Notes: generated by a model from the letters alone, not told the origin. DNA of 64,000 nt from Parasponia andersonii (GCA_002914805.1 JXTB01000080.1:894173-958172), one strand, 5' to 3'; positions 36,281-48,928 are shown, numbered from the stretch's first letter. Made by a program: numbers and translations.

Positions 36281-37066
36281 TGTGGAGTCCGTTCCTAAAT
36301 CATATACCACGTAGGTTAATTGAGTGGCAGAACAGGTCATAAGGAGGCACATCGTCCAACACGCGTCTAAAGTGACTGATTAAAAGCCACGCAAGTCGCA
36401 CGTGGTACCGCATAGGCCCATAGGCTGTCTGAGGCAAGGGCCAAATCCATCCTAGACCCTATGTGGATTCGGCCCAGCCCGATTCTTACATCGATAGCTG
36501 GGGGTCGGGAGCCTCAAGGTCTTCTGCCAGAAAACAGTGAGAAGTAGCTCACCTCTCCCGACCCAGACAGAGCATTTAATGCGATCCTGGGTAAGTGCGC
36601 ACATTGAGCAAGTCGCCCTGACGGAACGGCGGCTTGTCAAAATCTCACCCCCGATAGGCTGGAGTCGTAGGGGATGGCAGAAAACAGGTCGCAACGATAC
36701 AAGGAAGGTCACGGTAACCACGGCTCGTGATTTCTGGAGTAAGTCATGATGGAAAAAGGTACTCGATCTTGGGATTGAGAGCCAGAAAGCTCCCAATTCC
36801 AGGATTATATATATAAACCTTGTTTCCTCCCTAAAGATATATACAAAAAAAAACGCTTATAGAGAAAAAATGAATCCTTGCTATTCAGTCTCAGGGATAA
36901 ATCACTGATTTAAGCATCAGAGAGTTTTTGCAGGTAGCCACCCCCGCCTCTCTGTCTCAGCCTGAAGCTAAAGGCATCGCAGGATAGCAAGGATATGTAG
37001 ACAGTTGGTGGATACAACGTCAGCAGTTCAGAAATACGTGAACAGCTAATAAGAACAGCACCAACA
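36281..37066 (+). repeat. 5' LTR of the Tat-like gypsy element
   Basis: Starts TGTGGAGTCC and ends AGCACCAACA. A TATA-rich ATTATATATATAAACC near 36804-36819 is the likely LTR promoter. It aligns end to end with 48946-49733. Confidence 0.93.
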
Positions 37067-37069
37067 GTT

Positions 37070-37086
37070 TGGCGCCGTCTGTGGGA
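37070..37086 (+). other. Primer-binding site of the gypsy element
   Basis: TGGCGCCGTCTGTGGGA lies three bases after the LTR end. This word is common directly downstream of 5' LTRs in plant Ty3/gypsy elements. I do not assign the tRNA. Confidence 0.85.
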
Positions 37087-37639
37087 ATCAGTTAAGCGCG
37101 AGAGAAGAAACAGGAATCTCACGATCACACTCTTCCCGAACAAAAGGCCATACAACGTCAAATGGTACCATCAAGAATGATAACCAGGAATACACATCCT
37201 GATGCCGAAGGGAGCTCCCGGGAAATACGACCAGGTCTGGAGTAAAAGCTAGACTAAATATTTGCCACCCTGGCAGAATCAAACCGGAAGGTAGAGATGG
37301 CCCACGAGGCCGTCCTGGGTTTAAAAAACGAAGTCGCAGAGATAACGCCTGCCTCGAAGAGCTGCTGGCAAGCGAGCCAGGAGCGGGTGAAGGGAGGACT
37401 TTGATGAAGAGGTCTAACAAGAGTCCGGGGGCCAACCACCGATAGAAGTCCCCGCCCCATCCAGATCGCAGATGCAGGGGGAGCGGCAGAGCTAGACAAA
37501 GTCTTTCCGGGCCAGAGCAGCGTTGGAAAGAAGGCACTAGGAAAGCCCAGTAGGTGCACTTCCCAACTAAAAACAAGAGATGATGACAGAGTTAAGTAAG
37601 AGGCTCGGAGCCCATCACAGCCAGACCTCCGATAATCTA

Positions 37640-40600
37640 GCAGAGCAAATCATGTGAGGAATCAATCGGATGGCCTTCGTTGATTGGATCTAGTTGGAAC
37701 CCAAACCGAAGGACTTCACAACTCCAACCTTCAGACCATTCAAGAGAAAGACTGACCCCCTCGATCACATATACAACTTTCAATAGAAGATGGCCTTAGA
37801 GACTAGGGATGAGGCCGTAACTTGCAAAGTCTTCTCCACCACCCTGACGGGCCGGCACTACTGTGGTTCAGACAACTCCTGGAGAAGTCCATAAACGGGT
37901 TTGAAGACTTTTGCAAACTATTCTTAAAGCAGTACGCAGGCACCCGGAGGCAGCAGAAAACCATGCGAGACCTCGACCGGTTAGAGCAATCTACGAGCGA
38001 GTCTCGAAGAGAATACTTGTAGCGTTTCTTGGAGGTAATGTCCTTGGTGCACAACACTGACTCAGTGCAAGCCGCGAGCTCATTCGTCAGGGGCCTACAG
38101 CCAGGGTCGATGCTGTCGGATCATCTGCTTTTGAATTTTCCGTACGACATGGTACATGTCCACACAAAGTCAGAAGGGGTATTCAGGGTGCTGGAAAGTT
38201 ACCAGAAAGTGCCCAAGGCCTCCACCACGATAACAACGGCACCGGTGATGAAGAGGCCCGCGTCGGCCTAGGGGCCGTCTCTGAAGCAGGAAGCCCCAGT
38301 TCGAGGCGGTAAAGAGAGCGATAAGAGGAGGAAGACGTTTAAGGATCCTCTGCTGAAATATGAGCTCAACACGCCGATCGATATGATCTACCTCCAGAAT
38401 AGGGACATGGGCATTTTCAAAGACCTGCCCAAATCCGGTGTTCCTGAGCATATGAAAAATAGGAGCAGTTACTGCCAATTTCACAAAGATCACAGGAATG
38501 ATACCATCAACTGCCATAGCCTTTACGCACAGGTTATGACGGCAATCTAAGCCGAAAAGTTGAAGCAATACATAAAGACGGGTGGAAACCAGTCGAAGGA
38601 GGACATCGCTAGACCCGAGAAGGGAAAGCAGACCCAAGATTCTAGGTCAGGAGAACAAACTCTGAGGATAGTCCCAGTGATCATAGGTAGACCGGAGCCG
38701 ACCCAAGCCCAGGAGGAGAAGGAAAAGTGCCGAAAGAGGACCGAGGAGAGAGTGAAGTGCCTGAGGGGGATGGGCCATTTCGTGAACCATATGATGACAG
38801 AAGAAAACTACATCTCAGCCGGCCCCATCACCTTCACCCAGTAAGACCTGACCACGGTGCGCCTGCCTCACGACGACCCCTTAGTGATTAAGCTGTAGAT
38901 TGACTCCGCACTGGTCGGGAGGGTCCTAATCGATGGTAGAAGCAACGTCGACGTCCTGTTCCTTAGCATGTTCGAGAGCATGGGCCTGAATCGAAACGCA
39001 CTCAGGCTGACCTGTCAGCCGCTGTTCGCCTTCAACAATACTAGGGTCAGCCCCTTAAACATCGTAACTCTCAAGGTCTGCGCCGTGAAAAGATACCTGG
39101 ATGTGGACTTCATCGTCACCGACTGCTAGTCCTCCTTCACCATCATCATGGGAAGAGAATGGATCCACGCCATGCATGGGGTCGCCTACACCCTCCACCA
39201 AGTCCTGAGATGCCTATCAAGGGATGACACTTACACGATAGACATTAGAGGAGACCGGGCCTCTACGAGGAAATATTTTTTAACCACCCTAAGTGGACCA
39301 GATGCGAATGCAACTGCCTCGACGGGGGACAGATAGCAATCAAAGGACTGCCTGTCAGTGTACATGAAGCGGATCGAAGAGGAGTCCGGTAGGCCAAAAT
39401 CACGATTGAGGAGTTGGTGGCGGTCCCTTTGAAAGAGGCAGAGCTGGGGAAGGTAGTCCTAATCGGGGCCCTGCTGCCCGAGCAAGAAAAGATGAACTGT
39501 TGGGGTTCCTTAGGCAGAATGAAGATGTCTTCGCGTGGTCCCACGATAACATGCCCTGGATAGACCCCACACACGCATGCCACCGATTGAATGCAGACCC
39601 CAATTTCCCTTTGGTCAGACAGAGATACCGAAGGTTCGCGCTGGAGAAAAACAGGGCGATCAATAAGGAGGTAGAGACGCTACTGGAGAACGGCCTGATC
39701 ATGGAATACGTATACCCGTGCTGGGTCTTCAACTCGGTGGTGGTGAAGAAGAAAAATGGCGATGACCGCTTACATAGACTTTACTAACCTAATTAAAGCC
39801 TGCCCGAAGGACAGCTTCCCCTTGCCGAGGATCGACCAAATGGTCGACGCTACGGCTGGCTTTGACAGGATGAGCTTCCTGGATGCCTACTCTGGATACA
39901 ACTAGATTCCTCTATACAAAGAAGACCAGATCCACACGGCGTTCATTACAGAGTGAGGTTTGTACTGTTATAGGTGCATGCCTTTCTGGTTGAAAAATGC
40001 AGGGGCAACCTACCAGAGGCTCATGAACAAAATGTTCTCTGGGCTGCTTGGGAAGACAATGGAAGTGTACATCGACGACATAGTCGTAAAGAGCAAGGAG
40101 GCTTCAGACCATCTGAGACATCTAGATGAATGTTTCCAAATCCTGAGGCGATATCGGATGCGTCTGAACCCCAAGAAATGCGTGTTTGGGGTGTCCTCCG
40201 GCCAATTCCTTGGACACATCGTGAACAGAAGGGGCATTGAGGCCAACTCGACCCAGTTGTCTAGCGCCTAACCTGGAAGATAGCTGCCCTCAGCCATTTT
40301 GTCTCTAAGATGTCCAACCAATGCAAGCCCTTCTTCCAGTGTATAGAGAAAAGCTCCACCATCGTCTGGGGGGAGGAGCAGGCATGACGCTGACAGAGCT
40401 CAGGCTGTACTTAAGTCATCCGCTTATCCTAGCTTTCCCANNNNNNNNNNNNNNNNNNNNNNNNNNNNNNNNNNNNNNNNNNNNNNNNNNNNNNNNNNNN
40501 NNNNNNNNNNNNNNNNNNNNNNNNNNNNNNNNNNNNNNNNNNNNNNNNNNNNNNNNNNNNNNNNNNNNNNNNNNNNNNNNNNNNNNNNNNNNNNNNNNNN

Positions 40601-42675
40601 NNNNNNNNNNNNNNNNNNNNNNNNNNNNNNNNNNNNNNNNNNNNNNNNNNNNNNNNNNNNNNNNNNNNNNNNNNNNNNNNNNNNNNNNNNNNNNNNNNNN
40701 NNNNNNNNNNNNNNNNNNNNNNNNNNNNNNNNNNNNNNNAGACGCGTTTTGAAAACCGTGAGCTGCGGAGGGCGGTTTGGTCCAAGTGGCAAAGCGGACA
40801 ATATCTGCTAGCGGGGTTCTTGGGCTGTTACATATACGACATCGAATATTGGCCTCGAATAGCGAAGAAAGGGCAAGTCATGGCGGGCTTCTTGGTGGAA
40901 ATCCAATCCTTCGGCAAGCCGCACGACCCACTTCAGACGTCCCTGCCTCACACCCTTTCAGCCTGGACCCTCTACACCGACGGATCTACGAACGCCTCGG
41001 GTTTAGGTATCAGGATAGTCTTGCAGACCCCGGCAGGACTCAGGGTAGAGAAAGCTTTGAGGCTCGGTTTCCAGGCGACAAACAATGAAGTGGGCTACAA
41101 GGCGCTACCGCAAGGCCTTGAATTGGCTTTGTACTTTAGAGTAGAGAACATCGCGGTAAGAACTGACTCGCAGCTGATCGTGGGTCAGGTTAGGGGAGAC
41201 TTCAAAGTAAAAGAGCCAAGATTACATAGGTACTTCTTCCAGGTAATAGGGGCGAAAGCCCGTTTCAGCAGTTTCAATATCAGACAAATACCCAGGGAGA
41301 TGAACCAAAAGGCCGATAACTTAGCTAAAAGTGCATCGATCGGAGGAATGACCGAACATACGGAGATTCTACTGGAGGGCAAAAACACAAAAGGCTCCTT
41401 GGAGGCCCCCACATGCCACGTATTTGCAGCTGACTCCAAGGATGAGGGCTGGATGAGACCCATCACCCAATATCTGGTGTCGGGGAACCTGCACGCAGAT
41501 CCCCAAAAGGCGAGGTCGATCAGACTGAAGGCTGCCTGATATTCTATGGTGGTGGATCAACTGTATAGGAGATCAACGATGTGACCAATACTGAGGTGCG
41601 TAGGCCTCATCGAGGTGCAAAAACTGATGGAGAAAATCCACAAAGGAGCGTGTTGCAACCACTCTGGCGGGCGTAGCCTCGCCCACAAGGCCTTGATTGC
41701 CGGGTACTTCTGGTCATACATGATGACTGAGGTAGCTCAGTTTGTCAAGAAATATGACAAGTGCCAGAGGTTCGCCCCTATGAAGCGCCAACCCACGGAG
41801 GAACTCCATTCGAACATAACTCCTTGGCCCTTCGCTAAATAGGGTCTGGACATCGTCGGGGAACTCTCCAGAAGTCCAAGGGGAAAAAAGTATATTCTGC
41901 TGGCCACTGATTATTTCACCAAATAGGTAGAAGCTAAAGTCTACGTAACTGTCAACAAGGCAGACATGATTAACTTCATTTGAAAAAATATAATCTACTG
42001 GTAGAGGATCTCGAGAGAGATACATGCTAATCACGGCACGCAGTTCCAGAACGCGAAGATAAAGGAGCTATGTGAGTTGTATGATATAAGACTCAGCTTC
42101 TCATCCGTGAACTACCCTTAGGAGAACGGCCAAACAGAAGCAACGAACAAGACCATATTTAGCAATATAAAAAAGAATTTACAGGAGGCCAAAAGGGGGT
42201 AGTTAGAAGAGCTACCGGCCGTCGTGTGGGCCCATCGAACCACAGAGCGGAGGTCAACGGGGAGAACACTGTTCGCCATAGTCTACGAGTCAGAGGCTAT
42301 GATCCTGACCAAGATTGACCTACCCACCCTTCGCTCCGAAGTAGTAAGAGATGCCTCACTGAACGAGTAATAGCTAAGCTATAACACAGACCTCCTGGAA
42401 GAGACAAGGGATATAGCCCTGGTCCACCTGGCCTCATATCACCAGCAGGCCAGGTCCTACTACGCGAAGAAGGTTAGCACTCGTTAATTTAACGCCGGAG
42501 ACTGGGTCTTAAGGGTCAAGACAGGAAACTCCTCGAAGCTGGACTCTAACTGGGTCGGGCCCTATGAGGTGATCAAGGTGCTCGACAATGGTGCATACGT
42601 CCTGAAAGAACTCAAGACTGGGAAAAGCCTACCAAACACATGGAGCGCCCAACACTTGAAGAAGTATTACGTGTG
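37640..42675 (+). pseudogene. gag-pol region of the Tat-like gypsy element (broken)
   Basis: Retrotransposon gag similarity (around 37840-38160) is followed by an aspartic protease region (around 38920-39200), reverse transcriptase with YIDDIVVKS (around 40060), RNase H of the TDGSTNASG type (around 40970), and integrase with an HHCC-like front (around 41620-41800) and a C-terminal WVGPYEV module (around 42550). In living relatives these make the particle core, mature the polyprotein, copy the RNA and integrate the DNA. This copy is broken many times and contains an assembly gap, so it is a fossil. Confidence 0.9.
40441..40739. other. Assembly gap of 299 N
   Basis: Unknown bases within the gypsy pol region, between reverse transcriptase and RNase H. 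Open frames spanning it are artefacts of N. Confidence 0.99.
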
Positions 42676-42835
42676 AGATGCATGTAAATGCTGTAAGACA
42701 CATGTATATGCTTTTATTATTAAATAGCTTAATTCCAAAACAAGTGAGGGTTTCGCTCCACGGATTTGTGCTTTGGATCGCTATGAAAAAGGGTCTGCCC
42801 CTAGTGCCAGACCCTACGGACTATTCGCGCAAACA

Positions 42836-43930
42836 TAGATCGTACTATGGGAATCACATCGTGCAATAAAATGCTTACTGATGACCCAAGAAAACGTACG
42901 AAGAAGATTGAGCAGCACAGCAAAATGCTTACCAACATACCTCGACAAAGATCATACTATGCGAATCACATCGCGCAATAAAATGCTTGCTGATGAACCA
43001 AGAAAATGTACGAAGAGGATTGAGCTGTGCAGCAAAATCCTTGCCAACAGACCTCGACAAAAATCGTACTATGGGAATCACATCACGTAATAAAATGCTT
43101 GCCGATGACCCAAGAAAACGTACGAAGAGGATTGAGCTGCGCAGCAAAATGCTTGCCAGCATACCTCGACAAAGATCGTACTATGGGAATCACATCGCGC
43201 AATAAAATGCTAGCCGATGACCCAAGAAAATGTACGAAGAGGATTGAGCTATGCAGCAAAATACTTGCTAGCAGACCCTGACAAAGATCGTACTATGGGA
43301 ATCATATCACGCAATAAAATGCTTCCTGATGACCCAAGAAAACGTACGAAGAGGATTGAGATGCGCAACAAATTGCTTGCCAGTAGACCACGATAATGAT
43401 CATACTATGGGAACCACATCGCGTAATAAAATGCTTACCGATGACCCAAGAAAACATGCGAAGAGGATTGAGCTGCGCAATAAAATACTTGCCAGCAGAC
43501 CTTAGTGAGGATCACGCTATGGGAATCACATCGCACAATAGAATGCTTGTCGATGACCCAAGAAAACGTACGAAGAGGATTGAGTTGCATAGTAAAATGC
43601 TTGCCAGCAGACCTCAGTGAAGATCACGCTATGGGAATCATATCGCGCAATAGAATGCTTGCCGACAGCCTAGGAAAATGCATAAGGGGGATCAAGCTGC
43701 GCAATCAAATGTTTGCCAGCAGACCTCGGTGAGGGTCTCACTATGGGAATCTCATCGTGCAATAAAATGATTGCCGATGGCCCGAGAAAATGAGCTAAGG
43801 GGATTGAGTTGCGCAATAAAAAATTTGCCAGCGGACCTCACCAAAAATCATACCACGGGGATCACGTCGCTTGTCGATGACCCGAGAGGGCATACGAAGG
43901 GCAACTGGCTGTGCAGCAAAAACTTGCCAC
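42836..43930 (+). repeat. Tandem array, about 10 units with an exact 112-bp period
   Basis: The marker 'actatgggaatca' (or a diverged form) recurs with its TAT at 42846, 42958, 43070, 43182, 43294, 43406, 43518, 43630, 43742 and 43854. Each step is exactly 112 bases. Units also share 'aataaaatgcttgccgatg', 'cccaagaaaacgtacgaag' and 'gattgagctgcgcag'. The later units are more diverged, and the last is cut short near 43930. Because 112 is not a multiple of three, the frames that cross units are not one protein repeat. It lies between integrase and the antisense region, where Tat-lineage elements are known to carry variable tandem repeats. Confidence 0.95.
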
Positions 43931-43999
43931 CGACCCTCAAGGAATACCAGCAGGATGGGGGAGATTTGAGCAATGAGACCCCCCAAGAGAGCACTTAAG

Positions 44000-44215
44000 C
44001 TAAGCGCGAGCCAAAGTTAAAAGGGGTCGGGGTCTACATATTGGAAGTAGACCCTCCCCAGGGTACATCTTAGCCACACGCAAGCCAAAGGCAAATGGGG
44101 CCAGGGTCTACCCGTTGGAAGTAGACCCTCCCCAGAGAGTGCCTTAGCTACGCAAGGGTAGGAAGTGAACGGAACCAAGGCCTACCCGTTGGAAGTAGGT
44201 CCAGGCAAGACTAAG
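44000..44215 (+). repeat. Three tandem copies of a 74-bp unit
   Basis: The phrase 'ttggaagtag' recurs at 44041, 44115 and 44189, exactly 74 bases apart. It is accompanied by 'gggtctac', 'accctccccag' and 'ttagc-acgcaag'. The third copy is the most diverged. It directly follows the 112-bp array but is unrelated in sequence. Confidence 0.88.
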
Positions 44216-44792
44216 CACGAAAGTAGAAATTAAAATCAAATTCTGTTTATTATGGCTTAGATTACAGGATATGTGGTCGACACAGACACGGACCTAGTGT
44301 CTCTATTTGTAAGAAGCAGGACTTGGGCGGACTTGAAGGGATACGTCGGAGTGGTAATGCCCCGTTCGCTCCCAGAAAGAACCAAGCCCAGGCCTCTTCC
44401 TCTGTAGTGATGGGTCCAAACAGTTGTTGACCAATCCTTGGAACTGATTCCTAGCGCATTCCCATTTGGGGTTAGAGAAGTCCAACCATATGTGTGGATC
44501 ATATTCTGCTAAGACAAGTCATAACGGAAGTTATACATCCTCAAAATTGGGCGAGCCGGAATTCATATCCCGATCTCCGGAGCTAACTTCGTCGGTCATA
44601 GCATGAGGAGAATTCGCCAGTAACTCCACATCATATACGATTGGGCCAAACCCAGAAGTCGGGCAGACCGCTGATAAAGGAATGGCATCGTATATGATGT
44701 CTGACCCTGACCACGGATGCAGGCAACAAAAAAATAATAATAATAATGAATATAGTAGATAACACAGAATAAGCATGAGAAGAACACGCCGT

Positions 44793-47700
44793 TTTATTAT
44801 TTAAACAGTTGCTTATAACAGGAGTCAACTCTACACAGAGTGGTTAGCACTTTACAAATGTGCAAAAGAACGAGTTACCTCTGGATAGAGGAGCGACGCT
44901 GGCTTCGACGCTTGGACCAGCTGCAGCGGAGGATGGTATACCAGGGTCGGAATCGTCACTGGATAAGACGACCGCGCTTGACCCTCCACCCATCAAGGTG
45001 CCCTCTCCAGGCTGATCCCCAGAGACCTACGTAGCTCATTCTAGCGAACCCAGAATGAGGACAACCTCCTTGGCGACAGAAGCAGATGTAGAGGGCCCAT
45101 CTTTTTCTTCGTCGAGCATCTTTAACACATCATCAGGGTACACGATATTAATCTCATACCTTAACTGCTGCATGTAGTACTTGACGGAGCAATGGTCCTT
45201 CTCGATACCTTTCTGTGCATCGAACTGGTCTGGCATTACCACCTCTGCGTGGCCTTCGAAATCCCTATTTTCCTAGCAGATCTGTAGCTCTCTGCAGAAA
45301 GGATATCCACCTGCCTCTGATACCTTGTCTTCAGCTTCTCCGCGTCTGCCAGTCTATCCCTCAGTGCAACTAGCCTCAACTTTGCTTGCCGCTATGATAA
45401 GTCGACCAAAGATTGTTAATATCGGTAAAATCTTCGCCATGTTTGCGAGATAACTCGATATGAGCCTCCATCAGTTTTTTGTGATCTGAATAGATATATC
45501 AGATTATCTCGTTGGACCAGTCGAGCCTACGTTACGAAGAATGGGCCTCAAGTTTTGCTTTCGCCTCAGCTTTCCTAGCTTCTTTGGCCTCGTCGACAGC
45601 TCTGTCGCAAGCGATGAAAGCTAGACCCATTTCTGCCCCTGCATTCTGTAGCTCCTGCTTCTTGACCTTGAGCTCGGCCTGGGTCAGCCTGGCAGCCTTN
45701 TCTCGATACCTTTCTGTGCATCGAACTGGTCTGGCATTACCACCTCTGCGTGGCCTTCGAAATCCCTATTTTCCTAGCAGATCTGTAGCTCTCTGCAGAA
45801 AGGATATCCACCTGCCTCTGATACCTTGTCTTCAGCTTCTCCGCGTCTGCCAGTCTATCCCTCAGTGCAGCTAGCCTCAACTTTGCTTGCCGCTATGATA
45901 AGTCGACCAAAGATTGTTAATATCGGTAAAATCTTCGCCATGTTTGCGAGACAACTCGATATGAGCCTCCATCAGTTTTTTGTGATCTGAATAGATATAT
46001 CAGATTATCTCGTTGGACCAGTCGAGCCTACGTTACGAAGAATGGGCCTCAAGTTTTGCTTTCGCCTCAGCTTTCCTAGCTTCTTTGGCCTCGTCGACAG
46101 CTCTGTCGCAAGCGATGAAAGCTAGACCCATTTCTGCCCCTGCATTCTGTAGCTCCTGCTTCTTGACCTTGAGCTCGGCCTGGGTCAGCCTGGCAGCCTT
46201 AGCTTGGACCAACCTGGTGATCTCCGCCTCGGCCAACGCAGTGACTAGCTCCTCACGCTTGGCCCTTTCGACGCTCAAAGTGTATGCCATCACGCTGTTG
46301 ACCCTAGCCTCGTCCAGGCTCCGGTACAAGTCGAAATCTACCTTTAACGCGGCAACAGCGGCCTCGCTCTGCTCGGCCATCGTGGCGCTGGCGTTTAGCT
46401 ACTCGGTCAACTCACTAGCACGAGAGGAGTAGAAGAACTAGATGGCGGCTAGCTGCAAAGTAAGATACAAGAGGAGTCGGTGTTCAGAGAGGATGCCCAG
46501 AACCTGGTGCTTACGGCAAGACGAACCAAACCTGTGCGATGCTATGACTGGCCACAAGCTCTACATTCTCCAGGGAGATCGCCTCTAGCTTGGGCTCCGT
46601 AGCCGTACCCTCTCCCTCAGCATTGTCCGCATCTGAGGAACGCGATTCCACCCTACCGACCGCGAGGACACATTCATTCCCTACCAAATACGCTCCAATG
46701 AATTCTTTCAACCCCCCCAGAGCGGCAAAGGTGGTGGCAGTGGAGAGTAAGGCATCGCCAGGTGCACGCTTGACAGAAAAAGCCGTGACGACCGCTACTG
46801 CGTCAGCAGATTCGGCCGCCACCTCCGTCGAAGAAATGCCCGAGTGTGATTTTTCGATTTTGTCTTGAACAACATCCTTAGATATGCCACCTCACACAGA
46901 CCTCCTCTTCTTCACGAGAGTCAAAGTAGTCCCGTCATCGTCACTGTCGAAAGAATGGGTGGCTCTGCCTCTCTTCCCCGCCGGGCTCTCCTCCCCCTTG
47001 GATGAATCGGGTTCGCGATCCTGCTTCGTGGACACCAGGGGAGGGAAAAACTGCCGAGACTTCAATCTCAGAGCCCATCCGCTGAGCTCAGCAATCTCTT
47101 CACGAGAGCGGGTGGCACTGGACCCCGTTCCTACCTTCGAGCCAGAGCTAGGGGCAAAAAAGGTCGGCGCAGAGGGCTCACCGGGTAGGCTCGAAGGCGC
47201 CCCTTCACCATGCACAAACTTTATGGCCGGCGCCTCCCAGATCACAAGCCTGTCCACCTCGGGAGGTGGCATTACAAGCATTTCACCCCCGGTCACAAGC
47301 AGACCCTCTAGGTCATCGTCCGAGCTTGTTCTTGGGATGACAACTCCCGAGGCCTCGTCCTTTGAGGACATCACCAAACGCCGACCAGCGGAGACCTCAG
47401 AGCGAGCCTTGTGCACAATGGTCTTCCCCTTGACTAGGGAGGGGTCTGCCCAAGGACCTACATCCGAACCTGCAAAGAGCAAGCAACATGGTTAAAACAC
47501 AACCATGACCTGAACGATGAAGCCCCAAGATACAAAAATGAACTCACCCTTAGCCCTCTTGGGGGTAGCGGTTTCCTCCCTACGGAACCTGACACACTCC
47601 TCGACCACGAGCTTCACCGTCTCTTTGAGCTCATGACTGGTTGGTGCCACCAAGTCATTGGGACCCGCCAATTGGCTCGAGGCCATGATCTGACAACCCA

Positions 47701-48613
47701 CCATGGCGATGCGAACCTACTCATCCCGGCGGAACCGGTTCAGGGCGGAGGCGTCAATCTGACTCTGAAGGTGCTTGGTGATGACCCATGTGTCCAGCGG
47801 AAAGAGGAGATATGAGACCATCCTTGGCATCATATTCATCACCTGGGGATTCAGGACAGCCTGGATGTGTCGGCAATCCCCAGACGACCCAAAGAGGATA
47901 ATTCCCTCTAGCTCCTGTAGCCGACCCGCCGATAGCTGAGACTTGAACCTGCTTTCCTCCACAGAGGCTACGTAAGGCAAAATGTCATGAGTAAATACGT
48001 ACGAAATATGCACGAACCTAAAATTCATGACTCAATACTTACTTTGCAGAAAAAATGAGGGGATTTGAAAATGCTCTCCATTAACCCAGGAAGAGCACCA
48101 CGCCCCTCCGACTGCGTATATCCTGGAGTGGGAGTCCCACTACTTATCTGACCTCGGCAAGCCCTAGAAGATGTGGTATCCCGGGAGCAGCTAGAGATAG
48201 AAAGTGGGGTAAGAGCTCTTTTTGGGGATGAGGGTAAGCTTATAGGCATAAAAAACCACTTCTAGGTCAATATGCGTGTTGAGGAGGACGGACAAGGCAG
48301 AAAGCCCCATCAAGATCATGACTCCATTAACATTGAGCTGCATCAGATGAATCCCCATAAGGCTAAAGAACTGGTGGACCAAGGGGGGAAGAGGAAACCG
48401 CAGCCACTCTAGATGCCTCCTCCCCAGGATGATGGAGCCTTCCAGAGTAGAGGGATAAAGGTACCAGTCCGTCGGGCCATCGACCCTCTCTAAAGTGACT
48501 CCGCCGGGGAAGCAGAGTTGCCTCCTAAATGACCCTAATTCGGAATCTGCGATGGAGCGGAGTTTCTGACTCTGATTCAGAGCCATCGTGTTAGGTGCGA
48601 CTAAAGAAGACAA
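44793..48613 (-). pseudogene. Antisense extra coding region of the gypsy element (Transposase_28-like)
   Basis: Open frames run on the strand opposite gag-pol. The N-terminal part (about 48190-48590) has WYLYPSTLEG, PLPPLVHQFF and a 'NGVMILMGL' stretch, which resemble the plant 'putative gypsy type transposon' domain (Pfam Transposase_28). The middle (about 46890-47700) is low-complexity and acidic/basic and ends in a KKRRSV-like nuclear-signal patch. A later part (about 46033-46380) is Ala/Glu/Lys-rich and looks coiled-coil. AATAAA lies near 44793-44798 on this strand. Extra antisense ORFs downstream of pol are known in Tat-lineage elements. Two GT-AG intron-like intervals occur at about 47968-48042 and 47470-47547. 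This copy is broken and includes a duplicated segment. The molecular role is unknown. Confidence 0.65.
45200..46200. repeat. 500-bp direct duplication split by one N
   Basis: 45200-45699 and 45701-46200 are the same 500-bp sequence (TCTCGATACC ... GGCAGCCTT) with only about two differences by eye; the single N is at 45700. Near identity and an N exactly at the joint point to an unmerged assembly overlap more than to a biological tandem duplication. It duplicates part of the antisense region. Confidence 0.92.
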
Positions 48614-48928
48614 AAGGTTCTGGAAAAAGAGGAATGCGGAAACTCTAAGATTTGAGAAAGCTGGAATACTTGGAGATTTTGGTAAAGTAAGAAATGAGCA
48701 TAAATAAGGCTTTTATTGAGGGGGAGCCGAAGAGTTTTTCCTTGGACGAGAGCAAGGCAAGGAAGATAGAGGCATTGGAATTTCGAAAATTTAAAAATTA
48801 TGACATGAGATGGCGTGCCCCAACGTCAGCAATTAGGGAGGAGTGACGGTGGGGGAGCCACGTGTATCCCTCGAATTGGAGGACTGGAGACACGATTTCC
48901 CCACTTGATGGATACGAATCCATCAAAT

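Noticed and set aside
36452-37576. Minus-strand frames in and after the gypsy 5' LTR
   Set aside because: They overlap the LTR, primer site and leader, and have no domain; frame openness reflects GC content.
42836-43930. A regular repeat array considered as CRISPR or as a repeat protein gene
   Set aside because: The whole 112-bp unit is repeated, with no unique spacers, in a plant transposon. The period is not a multiple of three, so it does not encode a protein repeat.
45512-46432. Two similar plus-strand frames starting MDQSSLRYEEWASSF
   Set aside because: They lie antisense to the coiled-coil part of the element's minus-strand region and are doubled by the 500-bp duplication around the N.
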